64,000 bases of DNA from Doryteuthis pealeii (GCA_023376005.1 CM042150.1:70093461-70157460); one strand, 5' to 3'. Positions 42,501 to 54,747 are shown, counted from the stretch's first letter. Translations and numbers: made by a program. The notes: generated by a model from the letters alone, not told the origin.

Positions 42501-43587
42501 AAATAATATCCTAATTTCTTGATAAAAATTAAAAATTAAGACAAGGTTGAACTTTCAATCTAATTCAATATATTGATTTTTCATTTTTTTTTTCAGGAGA
42601 GGGAAGCCAAACAAAAAGAGGCTAAAAAAATACCAAAAATAAATTTTGATGCTACACATTGGTCACAGTTGATCGACCTGTCTCAAAATGGAATTTGTGA
42701 GCCTGGATTTACTGAAGAAATTTTAGATAATAAACTGGAGTCATCAAAGAGTGGGATAAAATTAGAGTTGCCTGATTTGCCTTCACACTCACAAAGTGTT
42801 GAAAGGGCAGTAAAATTAACAACTTCAGCTTCCCAATCGGTTTATGGAATTGAAGCAAGGCATAGGCATATCATTACAAAAGTTTTATGCCATGAAATAA
42901 GGCCTTCCTTTGCTTCAAAGTGCTCTTATGTAGAGCAGTTTAATATGATGGCATGATAAAAGTTACTATTATCCCTAGAACATTCATGTATCTTTATAAT
43001 GTCTTTTATAACTTTATGCATTACAATAATTATATAAAATAGACACTTAAAATTAGTAACCAGTAGATATTTAAAGGAATGTTCAAATTACAATGGTAGC
43101 TTATGTTAAAATCATCATCCCTTCATTTGTTTCTAGCAGAGTTCATACTTATTTGCTTTTGTTCAATTGATATCAGAAAAAAATAATGCTACAACAATAC
43201 ATTGCAATATCATTAATGACATATCTCAATTAATGAGGTAAAATGCTGCTTATTTGAGATATTAGGGTGGGGTGGGGGTTATAATTTCACTTTAAATGTT
43301 ACTTTTGATATATTCTATTCATTTTATTTGAATAAGATAAACTTACAAATTTTTCTGGATTGAAATTATGAGATTTTAAAGCAATTTCTTATGTAAATAT
43401 GTAAATGTATCAAAAAACAAGGATTGCTGAGGGTTTCATAATAGACGATCTTTAAAACTGAATGCTCAAAAATTGGTTCAAGCTAGAAACCTACTTTTTG
43501 GTGTGAGTACTTACCATACCAATACCCAACTTTCTCTATTTGATACTTTTTGATATTCCAAAAAAAGTTGAAAATCGACCTACCCTA
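39567..43587 (+). mobile_element. hAT-like DNA transposon, copy A
   Basis: The element has inverted ends TAGGGTAGGTCGATTTTCA (19 bp) and is flanked by a perfect 8 bp target duplication, ATGTGTAT (39,559-39,566 and 43,588-43,595). The 8 bp duplication and a TAGGG start (YARNG) fit hAT. It carries a 5' noncoding exon, a transposase gene with introns, and AT-rich untranslated ends. A second copy is at 50,309-54,127. It sits in the 11 kb intron between ErbB exons a and b. Confidence 0.9.
40291..42957 (+). pseudogene. hAT-like transposase, copy A, with introns and frameshifts
   Basis: An upstream intron (GTAAGTA at 40,144 to TTAAATAG at 40,277) precedes the ATG at 40,291 (MVGKRTRSASSTNFGGPP). A cysteine-rich N-terminal region follows (FDISSCSCQLPILSCEDKNV, CKKENC, HIVCICP). 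An intron at 40,750-40,950 joins KDK to VPMEDREYLKDQRAKIG. The catalytic part has CIGVDGRQDKN (first Asp), LLDNTHTNTG (second Asp) and GCSLYQNELPF in the place of the hAT C-x-x-H motif. A last intron (42,445 to about 42,597) leads to LPDLPSHSQSVERAVK near the C-terminus. Breaks: a stop at 40,384, a shift near 40,525, and one base missing near 41,290 (present in copy B). Confidence 0.85.
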
Positions 43588-44345
43588 ATGTGTATGTATG
43601 TATGTGTATGTGTATATATTCGGGTATGTGTGTATATGTATGTATGTATGTATGTATATGTGTATATTCGGGTATACGTACATGTGTATGTATGTGTATG
43701 TATATATCTGTATATGGGTATATGTGTGGATATATGTATATATGTGTGTGTGGATATGCATAAGTGTAGTTGGGGATACGGATATATATATGCATGGATA
43801 TAGTAGCCCCCCCCACCAAAAAAAAAATTTCAGTGGTATAATGACTAATAATATTTAAATTTTCAGGATATATTTGTTTACATGTATATATGCGTATGTA
43901 TGTGTGGATCTGTGTATACATGTATATGTGTGTGTATGTGTATATGCTTGTTTAAATTTAACATAATGCAATATAACTTATGCAGGTCCACCCTCCAAAT
44001 AAAGAGGAAATAATACATAATTTGAACTAGCTAAATGATAATTTACAGAAAACAGGCTATCTCAGATCTTCATAGATGTATGTGTGTATATGTGTATTTG
44101 TATATATGTATGTATATGTGGGGGGGTGTATGTGTGTATAGGTGTATGTATATATGTGTGTATATGTATATATATGTATGTATATATATATGTGTGTATG
44201 TGTATATATATGTATGTGTGTGTGTGTGTGTATGTATGTATGTGTGTGTATGTATATGTATGTATATGTATAAGTTTGTATAGGAATGTAGGGGTGTGTA
44301 TATTTGAAGCGATATGGAAATAAAATAAAATAAATTTAAGTTAAA
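43588..44345. repeat. (TATG/TGTA)n-rich region
   Basis: From the right target duplication on, the sequence is dominated by TATG, TGTA and GTGT repeats (about 43,588-43,770, 43,880-43,950 and 44,075-44,285), with a C/A-rich interruption near 43,807. No gene. Confidence 0.85.
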
Positions 44346-44588
44346 CATAAACTACTAAATAAGTTAATAGGGGTGGCCCTGAACTCTGAATTAATTGAAT
44401 TAACAGTAACTCCTAACAAATTACTGACAAGCGGTCAGATACCTTCGGTCTTATTATTATTGTTTACTATTATCTGTATTTTTATTCCTATTTTTATTAC
44501 TCTACAGCTGAGCAGGACAGAACAATTTTAAAAGGAAGGGGAAAAAAATCTGTTTTCAAATGCCTTAAAAATAAAGAATTCATCATTC

Positions 44589-44651
44589 GCATCTGATGAG
44601 TCGGGAGAATTAGACATTTTTGTCTAAGCTCCCTGAAATAGTCTATAATGC
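44589..44651 (+). ncRNA. Hammerhead ribozyme motif with extended helix II
   Basis: Helix I is GCAT (44,589-44,592) with ATGC (44,648-44,651). CTGATGA is at 44,593-44,599. Helix II is GGGAG (44,603-44,607) with CTCCC (44,629-44,633), extended by TTAGAC/GTCTAA, with a G-U pair and a two-base bulge next to the core. GAAA is at 44,635-44,638. Helix III is ATAG-T-CTAT (44,638-44,646). The predicted site is after A 44,647. All core bases are intact. A diverged copy at 32,268-32,332 shares the flanks, ending in TTATTATATA, so this is a repeat family rather than chance. Confidence 0.65.
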
Positions 44652-44671
44652 AAGATCTCTAAGTCTTTTGT

Positions 44672-44673
<2 letters not shown>

Positions 44674-44724
<51 letters not shown>
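44674..44724. repeat. (AT)n microsatellite
   Basis: A pure AT run follows the hammerhead-bearing repeat by 22 bp. Confidence 0.93.
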
Positions 44725-44725
<1 letters not shown>

Positions 44726-44734
44726 TTTGTCGTT

Positions 44735-45760
44735 TTATTTTTGTAATTTCAATTTTTGTGGGATCTGGGGCCAAATTACCAAACTGTATTTGGGCATTTT
44801 TGGCCAAAAACAAATTTGCAGGTGTATCTTCCCGAGGGTCAGCTGGAAGTGTATCATATTGAAAAGAAAATTGAACAAAACTCGAAATATGTGAAAATAT
44901 GTTAATATATAGATGTCGCCGGGATTACTACTCGCGTTTGTTTTTTAAAATTATGTCTTTTGTGTAAAATTTATTTTTTCTAATTGCCACAAGTCAGATT
45001 TAATAAGATTTGGATTTTCTAAGGCATCGAGACCTATATTTTCAGAAAATATACTCTGGAATTTCAAATTTTCGCCGGAAAAAAGGTTGAATTTTTTATT
45101 AATTTTGCATAAATCGGCAAAAATTCTGACCGAAAATCTTAATTTTTTGCACTTGAAGGGTCTGAAGTCTAATACATGATTAAATTCAGTAAATTAAGAT
45201 ATTATTTTGGGTTGCTGAGAAGCAATTTGGATAATTGGGCACAGTTTTGTCATTTTATAGCTCTTGATTGGTATATGGGTAAAATGCAACATTTATGGAA
45301 TAAGTTAAGATAAGGTAACCTTGAAAACGATGTATCGACAATCTTCAAAAGCTTCGTGATTTTTCATGGAGTTGAGCTTTTAACTTGATTTTTTTTTTTG
45401 TTGAACTGGAAAAATTCACAAAAACTAAGACCCATAAATGTTTGATGGGGGTCTAATTTTGGCAATTTCCATGCTCCAGCCCACTGTGCATACCCACCAA
45501 CTGCCCTTTATATATGTATAGATTACGACTTATAAGAACTATTCTGTGAATCATTATTTTTTTTCTAAATGATCATTTGGTAAGGACATTGATCTTTGTC
45601 ACATTTTGCAATATTTACTTCGGGTTCCGGTTAGTGCGCTGATATTTAAAATGAATCTAGATTTTTTTGTTTTTAAGAAACTGCTCAAAATCTTCTGATT
45701 AACCCCAATAATATTTCTCTTTTTTACTTTTTTTTCTTGCAAATTTCTGATTAAAAAAAT
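44735..45760. other. Unassigned sequence
   Basis: No coding motif and no second copy in this window was noticed for this stretch. Confidence 0.4.

Positions 45761-45763
<3 letters not shown>

Positions 45764-45838
<75 letters not shown>
45764..45838. repeat. (CT)n microsatellite
   Basis: About 75 bp of pure CT. Confidence 0.95.
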
Positions 45839-45841
<3 letters not shown>

Positions 45842-46118
45842 CCAAATTACATCAGCAAATGTTGGGAACATAAATACAATAGCAAGTCTCCTCGAACATT
45901 CTCCTTTTTTTTCTCATGCTCACTGTACCTCCCCTCAGCTTCTCTCACACAGAAGCTTTCTCATTCTTTCTGGTGCACCTGTTCTCAAACTCACCCTGGC
46001 AACAGTACACGCGCAAGTGTTACTGCCAATGTGGGTTTAAAAGCATATTTCTTAAGTATTATAAATGGTTTACTTGACCAGCACGTTTACCATTACATTG
46101 TTACTTGTTTTCTGTAGT

Positions 46119-46151
46119 ATATTATCATCATCATCATCATCATCATCATCG
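46119..46151. repeat. (ATC)n microsatellite, LINE tail type
   Basis: ATCATC repeats are followed by GTAGCGCGGATATCTATGG, the 3' tip of the LINE family at 46,316, so this is a short end fragment of another minus-strand copy. Confidence 0.8.
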
Positions 46152-46315
46152 TAGCGCGGATATCTATGGTATAATACTAATACATAGAAAAGACCAAATC
46201 TTATTTATTAATGAGGGTCTATGAAAATCGGTGTTAGATTTGCCTCAAAACAGCCTATGTTATTAAAGCATTTAAAATCCTGCAATGTATCTTATATATC
46301 ACTAAGAAATAATCA

Positions 46316-46860
46316 TCATCATGTTGCGCCAGTAACACAGATATCCATAACTATCTCTCGCCAACCATTCCTATCATTCATCGCTCTCGGAAGGTCCTCT
46401 GCGCTGCATCCAGTATCCGCACAGAGCAGGTCAATGTAGGTCTTTGCTGTACGGCCCACACTGACGTGCCCATGTACTGGTTTCCACATGTGAGCGTCTC
46501 CACTTCCCCAGCTGTGCCCTGCCCAGCATGTCTTGTTCGTCTCACTCGAATGGTTTGTGCGATAGGGGGCAAATGGAAGTACTGCTGCTTTCTAGTAGGG
46601 TTTTGTTTCCACGATTTGTCTAATATCACGCGCAGCATTCTTCAACAGTTTCCATCTAGCTTATTCTCTTGACGCTTCGTTTGGGTCCAAGTGAAGCAGC
46701 CATAGACTGATACAACTTCGGTTTGGAAGAATTGTCGCTTTAACTTATCTGTGAGATTTCTATAACTTATAACTGATAATCTGTCTATAGCTGACTATGC
46801 CTTGCCTATACGTGCATTAACTTCGCTTAGGATAGCATAAATAGACCGCCAACGACGCTT
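46316..46860 (-). pseudogene. Non-LTR retrotransposon C-terminal RT region, copy B
   Basis: The minus strand gives MLRVILDKSWKQNPTRKQQY, FHLPPIAQTIRVRRTRHAGQ, then a shift, matching the C-terminal RT region of EEP/RT LINEs. It parallels 30,362-31,020 over about 500 bp and ends in CATCATCAT at its 3' side. Confidence 0.8.
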
Positions 46861-46869
46861 GGTGATAGT

Positions 46870-47735
46870 CAGTTTCTATGCTATCATTAGACCAAGTCAG
46901 TCAGTCAAACTGTTAGTTTCTCATTTATGTGGTCATCAGGCCAAGTCTGGTGATTTCACCTAACGATACGAATCTCACCGGATAATTGGACTCGTGAAAC
47001 TCTGAGTTGTGACTCATTAATCTTATTTACTTTGTATCTTTTAATATTTTCATGATATGTGCTGAGTTAGCGGGTACCGGTTAAAATCCGGAACCTTGCG
47101 ATTCCGACGAAGGATGCTCAATCAAACTTCCTACGAGGATCAGATACAGCACAAAGCACTTTATTGTCGATGTTTATAATTGCATAGATCTTTTGGCATT
47201 TCCCTTTTGTAACGACTACCTGAAGTTTTTTCTGGTCCTTCTCCTTTTAGTTCAATAGGGAATTGATGCTTTTAGTTAAATAGGGAAATTGAGTTACACG
47301 GTTAAATAATAACCCTTTGACCACAAATGAGTAATGACTGATATCAAAGCCGATTCCATCCCTTCGCAATAATAACTCATTTAACGAAGATACCTTACTG
47401 CCACTTTTGTGAACATTTGAATTGAAAGATCCTCTGGGCCAGAGTTTTGATTTTCTTTCATTCCATCTTCAACGCGTTCTTTGCCTCTTACAGTTTTTGA
47501 GATTCTATAATACGAGACATATTGAAGTAATTGTACACTTATTGCTCTTGTTTTTATTGCCATTATCTTAAATTGAGTATTTTTCAATGAGCTCCTGTCA
47601 AATTTGATCTTTTGTCAAGTGTCTGTAAATATGCACGCATATGTCACCCTTGCCTAAAAGAGCATTCCTTACCCAATAAAATACCCATATACACTCCATT
47701 TTCTCTTTAGGTTCTTTCTTAAATCCACTATCAAA
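46870..47735. other. Unassigned sequence with two diverged 100 bp units
   Basis: GGTGATAGTCAGTTTCTATG...AGACCAAGTCAGT and GTTAGTTTCTCATTTATGTGG...AGGCCAAGTCTGG are diverged versions of one unit. No gene was recognised. Confidence 0.4.
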
Positions 47736-47736
47736 T

Positions 47737-47838
<102 letters not shown>

Positions 47839-48474
47839 TTTCTCTGAAAAACACACATCCAACCATACTTCTTTGTTGCGTCCACACTAAGCCTTATTTT
47901 CTTTCTGTTTTGATAACTGTAAAAGCCTTATTTCAATGTGTCATTATTTTTAATACCAACACAACGATCGAAGAAATGGTAGGAAAACTAATGGCTCAGA
48001 TCAGTGTTTCTTAACCGGGAGTCACATGGCCCAAATGGGTCCCTAATGAATTTTATCATGGCCAAAGAAAAGTTTTGGTATTTGATGGCCACTTGTTCCA
48101 AAAACGGACCTCAGTTCTACAAACACGATGTCGTCGATAATTTGTCTAATAAACTCAAAGATAACATTAATGATTGAATAAATTATAACATTTTTTCTCT
48201 TTATACCTTAACTATGTATAATCAAACCATTTCTCTTTTATATTTCTAGTGTGAATTCATGAAAAATTCATATGCAGAACATTTTATTTTGTATAATGTT
48301 ATTTTTTTTTATTTGCAGAACATATTTAATTTGTACGTGCATTTATGTGCAGAACGTTTTTGCCGAAATATAAGTTTATTTCATTTAACAGGTTTCGTTT
48401 CGTTGTTTAATGACATATCAAGCTGATTGGGTTATTTGATGCCAAATATTTTCTTGTAGAAGAAGAGTTGTGGC

Positions 48475-48620
48475 ACTATTTAACTCATAGCTGGAAAATT
48501 GGGGGGTTCATACATTTTCCAAGGGTATTAGACCGGAATTGAACGTAATAGCGCGACTGGAGATCGAACTCGTCTATTACGATGTCGGAATCCATTACGT
48601 TGGTTCCTACACTTCTCCTA
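48475..48620 (-). repeat. tRNA-derived SINE (second family)
   Basis: The minus strand has AACGTAATGGATTCCGAC (A-box side) and GAGTTCGATCTCC (B box), then a body with AATACCCTTGGAAAATGTAT followed by GAACCCCCCAATTTTCCAGC, parallel to the SINE at 17,633. Confidence 0.7.
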
Positions 48621-48872
48621 ACAGTTTTTTTTAAACAAACAGTTTTGTAATTTATCTGGAAAAATATTACTGCTTATTTGTTCCGGAAATTGTCAAATGA
48701 GATTTAAACTGCTGGGAGGGGACATGAAAAATGAACCAATCAAAGGAGGTCATGAATATAAAAAGGATAAGAACCACTGGCTTAGATCTTTCTTAGCCTC
48801 TAAATAAATGTAACGACTCCATCAAATATAAATAAATGCATAAATAAATATACAGAAATAGTATAAATACAA

Positions 48873-48878
<6 letters not shown>

Positions 48879-48939
<61 letters not shown>

Positions 48940-48957
48940 GTGTGTGTGTGTGTGTGT
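48879..48957. repeat. (AT)n-(GT)n microsatellite
   Basis: AT run followed by a GT run, abutting the left arm of the fold-back at 48,958. Confidence 0.93.
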
Positions 48958-49243
48958 ATTGAAAAGGTAATTGGAATAAAAATATATATACTTTGGTATG
49001 GAGGAATTTTATTATTGTTATTGTTGACACGTGTTTTAACCAAAATTCGCTGAGACACACTTTCCCCTGATGATGACCTTCTGTTTACGTGCTTACTTTT
49101 TATTTTATTTTATTCTTATATTTAAAATAATTTTAAATAGAATACTGTTTGTGAAAGTGAACAACAACACGTGTCGACAATAACAATTATAAATCTCATC
49201 CATACAAAAGAATATATATCTTTCTTTCAATTATCTTTTCAAA
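48958..49243. repeat. Fold-back repeat with 85 bp arms
   Basis: TTGAAAAGGTAATTGGAATA ... TTGTTATTGTTGACACGTGTT (48,959-49,035) is the imperfect reverse complement of AACACGTGTCGACAATAACA ... TTATCTTTTCAA (about 49,166-49,241). The loop holds CCCCTGATGATGACC. The layout resembles the hammerhead fold-back at 32,401, but no GAAA partner was found. Confidence 0.7.
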
Positions 49244-49274
49244 ATATATGTCTGATTTATTTAGATTTTTTCTC

Positions 49275-49277
<3 letters not shown>

Positions 49278-49353
<76 letters not shown>

Positions 49354-49362
49354 TGTGTGTGT
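49278..49362. repeat. (AC)n-(AT)n-(GT)n self-complementary microsatellite
   Basis: ACAC and GTGT runs flank an AT core, 67 bp from the end of ErbB exon a. Confidence 0.9.
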
Positions 49363-49428
49363 GATGAACATATATTCAAGTAATGCAGTTGAAGTGATAT
49401 ACCTACCTTCTGCTTACCTTTTACTCAC

Positions 49429-49567
49429 CTGGGCATTCACTGACACATACATCATCAAATGTAAACTTATTTTGAGTGAAAAGTTGATCCTTTGGTCGCC
49501 TTCGGTTAGACCTCGTGGATGGACATTCCTCAACACATTCGCCGTCATTGTTGTAATTTCGGCAAGC
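49429..49567 (-). CDS. Egfr: ErbB/EGFR-family receptor, exon a (middle of domain II)
   Basis: The minus-strand exon lies between the acceptor CCAAAAAAG/GCTTGC and the donor GCCCAG/GTGAGT. It encodes ACRNYNNDGECVEECPSTRS, NRRRPKDQLFTQNKFTFDDV, CVSECP. The pattern C..Y.....C...CP.......(Y/F).F...CV..CP is cysteine-rich domain II (the dimerisation-arm domain) of ErbB receptors. It begins in phase 0 and leaves in phase 1, joining exon b as ECP-D-YTYQY. The next upstream exon was not found in the window. The acceptor has a purine-rich stretch before AG, so the start could shift by a few bases. Confidence 0.88.
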
Positions 49568-50164
49568 CTTTTTTGGAGGGAAATTATTTTAATGAACAAA
49601 ATAAATCTATTATTCGAAATTTCATTTTCATTTTCGATTCAGTGTCTTTATATATTGCTTTAACTAAACAATTTCGGCTCATATATTCTTTGGCCTTTCT
49701 CAAATGAATAGTTCAGCCAAACATAACAAGTCGCTTATTTCTATTTCTTTTGATGAGATAAAAAAAAGACACAAGAGAAGAAAAGGGAAATGGGCTTAGT
49801 GAATTATAAAGACCGGATATATATGCACTTGAGGAAGCCCGAAAAATCTATCGGCCGAAATGTTGTGTTATTAATAAAGAAACAATAAAGATGAAAATAA
49901 TAGTCCGAAAATATATAGATAATAGAAGTACTTAATCACAAACATAGAAAATAATCTTATTCAAAGTTCTTTACTGCAACGTTCAAAAATCATCACCATA
50001 AACTTTAAAATGGTAGCATAGAGAAAGAGTTAAATAAATGTCTCACAGTGTATTCATTTATATTTTAGTCATCAGCAATTTACATAGATGTTTCTAATTT
50101 TGGTTAAAAGATTATCCTGTGATCAACACTTGGATCATGTTAATGTAATAATTTATATCTTTGT

Positions 50165-50229
50165 AGGTATGTATATCTATCTATCTATCTATATCTCTGT
50201 CTCTGTCTGTCTATCTGTCTGTCTCTCTG

Positions 50230-50308
<79 letters not shown>
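50165..50308. repeat. (ATCT)n-(CTGT)n-(CT)n-(AT)n microsatellite, target of hAT copy B
   Basis: Compound repeats end in an AT run; the transposon starting at 50,309 inserted into the AT run. Confidence 0.9.
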
Positions 50309-50311
<3 letters not shown>

Positions 50312-50824
50312 GGTAGGTCGAGTTTTATACCAACACTAGGTTCAAACGGAGAAAGTTGCTAATTAACATAAAGAATAATTGTACCAAATATTTTTCGATA
50401 AAACTTTACCAACGTTTGAGCAAACGCATTTAAATACACACAAAATCGAATGTTTTGAATTTCGCTCAGTTACCGAAAAATAAGTAGGTCAGATTAAACT
50501 GTAGTTTTTAAGAAAAAAACATGTAAAAAAATAGGCTTAATAAAAGATTTTATTTCCTTGAAAAGAATGCAATTCTTGGTAGATTGAATAAAAGTAAATA
50601 AAAAAGAAAACGCTGCAAAATATTTAATTTAAGAAAGTATAAATATTAACCAAATTCGACCTCGTTTTAAGAGGTTATTTTTCAGTATTCACCGGAAACT
50701 ACCGTCTTGTTGTTTACATTTGAATTTCATTTGAGCCGATTTAAAACAGAAAAATAATCAAATCTATTCCTTTTTTTATTTTAACAAACTGAATTATTAG
50801 AAAAAAGAAATAAGTAGCTTTATA

Positions 50825-51206
50825 GGCTGAACTTGCAAAACGGTCTGAAAATTACGGTGACCCAGAAAAACAGAACCCACAAATTTTGTAATAAAACTGT
50901 TAATTTTAACTAGGGGGGTTTACGGTTAGGTTTAGTGTCTAGGGTTAGGATTAGGGTTAGGGTTGGGCTTAGGGTTAGTTTAATGGGAAAATGAATAAAT
51001 AATTTGGGTTCTGTTTTTTCTGGGTAGCCTGTATACAGGCTGACCCAGAAAAAAAACAACGCACAAATTTCGTTATAAAACTGTTAATTTTAACTAGGGG
51101 TTTAGGGTTGGAGTTTAGAGTTAGTTTAATAGGAAAATAAATAAATTATTTGGGTTCTGTTTTTTCTAGATCACCCTAATTTTCAGACCGTATTGCAAGT
51201 TCAGCT
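50825..51206. mobile_element. Tandem MITE inserted in hAT copy B
   Basis: Copy A shows the empty site (AATAGCTTTATATTCC). In copy B the insertion is flanked by GCTTTATA on both sides (50,817-50,824 and 51,207-51,214). Ends are inverted: GGCTGAACTTGCAAAACGG and, reverse complemented, AGCTGAACTTGCAATACGG. Inside are two similar units, each with CAGAACCCA-type ends and a TTAGGG-like core (about 50,930-50,990 and 51,100-51,130). Confidence 0.9.
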
Positions 51207-51471
51207 GCTTTATATTCCCCGTGATAGATATATTTTTTTTATTTTTTATTTTTGAAGACATTATTTTTCATTCGCAAGTTTTTTTGCGCGCTACTAAACG
51301 ATTTGCCTTTATTTATATGGTAAGTAAATACATATTTTATCTTTTCCTATATTTTTCCAGTTCTTGAAATTTCACTCTTGAATTTATAATTCAATTTGTT
51401 CAATTTCTTATAACAACAAATACATTTCTTATAAAAACAAATATAGTTTTTTCAGATAGTTTTCTAAAAAA

Positions 51472-53520
51472 ATGGTTGGAAAACGAACTCGTAGTGCTTC
51501 TTTTACAAATTTTGGAGGTCCACCTTCTCGATTAAAAAAGAAAGAGCCACCAACTTTTAGACAAGTAATCCAATATAGTTATTTTCAAAATAGGACCCAA
51601 GGGTAGTTTCCAACTTGGACCTGTGGATCAAACTGCCATTCAAAAACCTAAAAGTAGTGAAGTAGAAGGAAAAAGAAAAAAACGAATTGATTCCTCTCCT
51701 ATTGCCTCTACATCTTATGATCAGAATATTATTCTTTCCCATTCATTAAATAGACATAGATGGAGATTATGAGCCTGGCAGATGTCCCACGAGTGTTTAC
51801 AGTCTTTTAAAAATTCCTTGGTATGCTACTGAGTTGATCAGGGGTGATGTTTCATCGAACTTAGGGGCAAGTCTTACAAATGCCTTTCTTTTAGATTTAC
51901 AGGCTATGGGCCTTCTCAACCCGAGTGTTGATATCAAAAACATAATTTTAGATAAATCTAAAATAGACCGTGCAAAAGAAAGAACAAAAACAAATGCCCA
52001 TCAAAAACACATTGATAAAACAGAAAAAATATTTGTATTGGTGTTGATGGAAGACAGCATAAAATACTCTCTTATACAAAGAAATTGTGGTGGTTGATGG
52101 AAAGAAACAATTTAAGAAAACGAAGGGAACAGAACACCATTTGACATTTACAAAAGAGTTGGGTTGTGGTAAAAGTGCAAAGTACCCCACACAGAATTAT
52201 CCCAACTACTGGAGCAACTGGTGTTGTTCTAGCAGAGGAGGTTTTTAGTGTTTTGGAGGAGTATGACAGTGTTGATACCCTAATAGCTGTTTTGCTGGAT
52301 AACACCCATACAAATACTGGCTGTGAAGCTGGGCTAGTTTCAGTTCTAGAGAAACAACTAAAAGGGAAATTGCACATCATTGGTTGCTCTCTACATCAAA
52401 ATGAGCTTCCATTCAGAGCGGTTTTTAAGCATATTGATGGCAACACAAGTCCAATATCATTTATTGGTCCAATTGGGAGATTGTGTACAAATGAATATCA
52501 TGATTTACCCCAGATCAAATTGGAACCGATAGTTAGTCCGCTAGAGAGCCAATATTCTAGCATTAAACAGACAGATGATCTGAGTAGTGATCAGCTACTC
52601 CTTCTAGAATATATGAGGGAAAGTCAACCCTAGATATGCTGCATGGGAAATTGTACCTTTAAATCAGGCTAGATGGTTGACGTTAGCTACCAAACTAATG
52701 TGTTTGTGGACTCGTGGAATTTACCTTGAAAACATATCAAAACTACACAACCTAAACCAGTTTATTGTTGAAGTTTATGCAGTTAGCTGGTTTGAAATTA
52801 AAAGAGACAATAAATTTTATAACCAGCAACTGTATATTTTCAATATGCTGCAAAGTATCAAAGAGCTACCACCTTAAATTCAGGAGATTGCATTCAAAAA
52901 TATTCAGCATAATGCTTTTGGCCTCCTACCAGAAAATATGTATTCAATGTTTAAATCAGATAAACTGGAAGTGAGGGACGAAGCTATAAAAAGAATTTTA
53001 GCCATTCGGTAAGTAATTTAGATAAGATTGATTAAAATGATTTCATCGAGTTATAGATTCAATTTAAAGTAATATCCTAATTTCATGATGAAAATTAAAA
53101 ATTAAGACAAGGTTGAACTTTCAATTTAATTCAATATATTGATCTTTCGTTTTTTTTCAAGAGAAGGAAGCCAACCAAAAAGAGGCTAAAAAAATACCAA
53201 AAATAAATTTTGATGCTACACATCGGTCACAGTTGATTGACCTGTCTCAAAATGGAATTTGTAAGTCTGGATTCACAGAAGAATTTTTAGATAATGAACT
53301 GGAGTAATCAAAGAGTGGGATAAAATTAGAGTTGCCTGATTTGCCTTCACACTCACAAAGTGTTGAAAGGGCAGTAAAATTTATAACTTCAGCTTCCCAA
53401 TCGGTTTATGGAATTGAAGCAAGGTATAGGCATATCATTACAAAAGTTTTATGCCATGAAATGAGGCCTTCCTTTGCCTTAAAGGGTTCTTATGTAGAGC
53501 AGTTTAATATGATGGCATGA
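51472..53520 (+). pseudogene. hAT-like transposase, copy B, truncated and frameshifted
   Basis: It starts MVGKRTRSASFTNFGGPPSR, LKKKEPPTFRQVIQYSYF, then jumps by deletion into RTQG-SFQLGPVD. It keeps the frame through the site where copy A lost a base (ASLTNAFLLDLQAMGLL) and retains the histidine of the C-x-x-H motif (GCSLHQNELPF), which copy A has lost. Shifts occur near 51,750 and 52,050-52,200, and stops in the region 52,630-52,880. The C-terminal LPDLPSHSQSVERAVK region is present at 53,332-53,379. Confidence 0.85.
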
Positions 53521-54184
53521 TAAAAGTTACTATTATCCCCAGAACATTCATGTATCTTTATCATGTCTTTTATAACTTTATGCATTACAATGATTATATA
53601 AAATAGAAACTTAAAAGACTCACAATTAGTAACCAGTAGATATTTAAAGAAATGTTCAAATTACAATGGTAGCTTATATTAAAGTCATCCATTCATTTGT
53701 TTCTAGCAGAGTTCATACTTATTTGCTTTTGTTCCATTGATAACAGACACAAATCACGCTACAACAATATATTGTAATGTTATTAATGACGTATCTCAAT
53801 TAATGAGATGCTGCTTATTAGTGTGGATGGGGTTTTTAATTTCACTTTAAATGTTACTTTCGATATATTCTATTCATTTTATTTGAAATAATTTAAATTT
53901 ACACATTTTTCTGGATTGAAATTATGAGATTTTAAAGCAATTTCTTATGTAAATGTATCAAAAACAAGGATTTTGGAGGGGGCTTCATATTAGACGATCT
54001 TTAAAACAAAATGCTCAAAAATTGGTGCAAGCTAGAAACCTACTTTCTGGTGTCTGTACTTATACTTAACTTACTCTATTTGTTACATTTTGATATTTTA
54101 AAAATAGTTGAAAATCGACCTACCCTAATATATATATATCATTCCTTATTTTACCTCATTCTGTCGGATTCATACCAACCCCTT

Positions 54185-54413
<229 letters not shown>

Positions 54414-54435
54414 GAGAGAAAGATGAGAAAAAAGT

Positions 54436-54527
54436 GATAAGACAAACAGGAATATTTCTTTTACGTTATTTATTTTTTCATTGTTCTCAACTAGTTTCGA
54501 CCTTTAGTCATCGCCAGGTAAAAAATT
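54436..54527 (-). repeat. Degenerate hammerhead-like PLE terminal repeat
   Basis: The minus strand carries ACCTGGCGATGACTAAAGGT then CGAAACTAGTTGAGAAC, the same repeat as 12,996-13,070 (with CAAACAGGAATATT nearby). The box is CTGGCGA and helix I no longer pairs, so it is a relic. Confidence 0.5.
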
Positions 54528-54734
54528 CTTGTGATGGTCTTGTTGAAATGCAATAATTAACACGTCCATAAAAAATAAAACTACAAGTGTTGAACTATCA
54601 TATGGTTTTTACTAAATAACTCTATCATTTGTACAACGTTACTTATTGAATTTTAAATTTGTAAAATGCTGTAAGACTTTATAAACACCCTGTACATACT
54701 GTGAAAATCTTATGGACAAAAATAAACGTACACA

Positions 54735-54747
54735 CACATACATACAC

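Larger units (their letters stand above)
50309..54127 (+). mobile_element. hAT-like DNA transposon, copy B
   Basis: Ends TAGGGTAGGTCGAGTTTTA and (inverted) TAGGGTAGGTCGATTTTCA, flanked by ATATATAT on both sides, which fits an 8 bp duplication within an AT repeat. Internally it parallels copy A (39,567-43,587) over its whole length, except for a 382 bp MITE inserted at 50,825 and a deletion of about 1.2 kb near 51,585 that removes most of the cysteine-rich N-terminal region. Confidence 0.9.

Noticed and set aside
46935..46985. Possible further hammerhead on the minus strand (CTGATGACC...GAGAAACTAACAGT)
   Set aside because: CTGATGA and GAAA are at a suitable distance, but helix I cannot be formed and helix II has only three weak pairs.
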